Assembly (NCBI GenBank): GCA_946800325.1
Contig: OX326961.1
Span: forward strand, 50,494,293 to 50,558,292
Source: Luzula sylvatica
Taxonomy: Eukaryota > Streptophyta > Magnoliopsida > Poales > Juncaceae
Direction of reading: 5' to 3'
DNA: 64,000 nt
The position numbers and the translations under genes are program-made. The notes below the pieces were generated by a model. It had not been told where the DNA came from and did no database searches. It saw only the letters and a program-made list of their open reading frames with translations. Shown here piece by piece: positions 63,150 through 64,000 of this stretch (positions are counted from its first letter, which is position 1; each line of letters begins with the position of its first letter).

Positions 63150-63920
63150 ATTAATTATGACGAAAAAAATTAGTAAGTCGAGTGCAAACTTGTTTCGAGT
63201 TTAATCTGAGCAAATTCGACCTAGTTCAAACTTAGCAAGGCTCGATTAATTTCAAGTTGATGCCGAACACAGTTATTTTCGAGCTACAATCGAATCGAGT
63301 ACAAACGAGGAACGAGCTATACTTGTAGTCGTGCATCAAACATGACCTTGGAAAGTTGGACTTTATAAAATCTGATTAAAAGTTTCGTTATGCATGGTTA
63401 TTGTGAAACGGGGCAGTATTAAACTAAACAACCCAAGGCATATTGATATGGTCGAATTCGGTTTAAACTATTTGATTAAGTAGTACATTTTATATTGTTC
63501 GATTTATTTAATTCGATTTAATATTTCCAAAATCGGTTAAACCGAATTGACCAATTGACCGAAGTACATCGTATTTTTCACGTCTTTCAATTATGTTCAT
63601 TTTTTATTGTCGAATTTAGTTTATTTTTCGGTTTGTTTGCTTGCTTTGGTTGAAAATTTGATATGATTTATTTTATTCGGTTCAGTTTGAGCGTTTTGAA
63701 AACCAGATAAATCGAATCGACTGAACTACTTCAGATGTTTTTTATTTTTATTTTTCGAATATGTTAAAACTACATTTTTTTCTTGATATAATTATACCAG
63801 AAATAATAGAAATAATATAATTAGATTTTATACAGCATGTATATATTTTTGTTAAATATTTTTTTTTTCGATTTAAAATTTAATTTGATTCAATTTAAAT
63901 TGGACCGAACCAACAAAATA
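63150..63920. repeat. Worn MITE remnants (TCGAGC- and TTCGGTT-rich)
   Basis: At 63170-63340, CGAGT/CGAGC words resemble the ends of one MITE type. At 63450-63910, AATTCGGTTTAAAC, ATCGGTTAAACCGAATTGACC and TTGGACCGAACCAAC resemble the interior and ends of the hAT MITE at 18473-18990. No intact ends or target-site duplications were found. Confidence 0.45.
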
Positions 63921-64000
63921 CACACGCAAGCAATTTATTCGTTGATCACTCACCAATTTAAATTGGGCCCGTTTGATTTGTGTCATTTTGCAGGATTCTG

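Overview
This is plant nuclear DNA, almost certainly from a eudicot. It is very AT-rich, its genes have short GT-AG introns, it has an intron-containing elongator tRNA-Met, and the gene families are plant-specific (xyloglucan-type fucosyltransferase, OVATE protein, GH17-X8 glucanase, arabinogalactan-peptide-like protein, DDT-domain protein). Most of the window is transposon-derived intergenic DNA. The species cannot be named from the sequence. LAYOUT: 0-9 kb holds a tRNA-Met unit (491-680), a two-exon GT37 fucosyltransferase gene on the minus strand (1511-3260), a hAT-type MITE, a decayed PIF/Harbinger element and a second copy of the tRNA-Met unit (8435-8624). Both tRNA genes are followed, 7 nt downstream, by an identical 91-nt box C/D snoRNA-like segment and only then by a T7 run. 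This matches a tRNA-snoRNA dicistron. From 8.7 to 18.4 kb there is a diverged local duplication (8739-12799 and 13615-18439). The two copies serve as empty sites for each other, so several hAT/MITE insertions can be defined exactly. From 18.4 to 23.4 kb come a hAT MITE with a perfect target-site duplication, a hAT element nested inside another, and a foldback MITE family. A small gene for a secreted, probably GPI-anchored peptide lies at 23636-23818. From 26.2 to 43.1 kb an AT-rich Harbinger-like element is split by a 15,304-bp Copia array of the form LTR-internal-LTR-internal-LTR. The array is flanked by the 5-bp duplication TTATA. Its two internal regions differ at only about ten bases by eye, yet share the same ruined gag-pol. 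Each leader carries seven pairs of a 12-bp palindrome. From 43 to 52 kb are Helitron-like and LINE-like remnants, a retrocopy with a 13-bp target-site duplication and poly(A), palindromic microsatellites, a long inverted repeat and more MITEs. From 52.3 to 59.7 kb is the gene-rich part: an OVATE family protein (plus strand), a GH17 beta-1,3-glucanase with X8 domain (minus, three exons) and a ten-exon DDT-domain gene (minus). From 59.8 to 64 kb I found no gene, only AT-rich DNA and worn repeats. The genes do not form a pathway. Three of the five (fucosyltransferase, GH17 glucanase, AG-peptide-like protein) act on or in the cell wall or cell surface, which may be chance.
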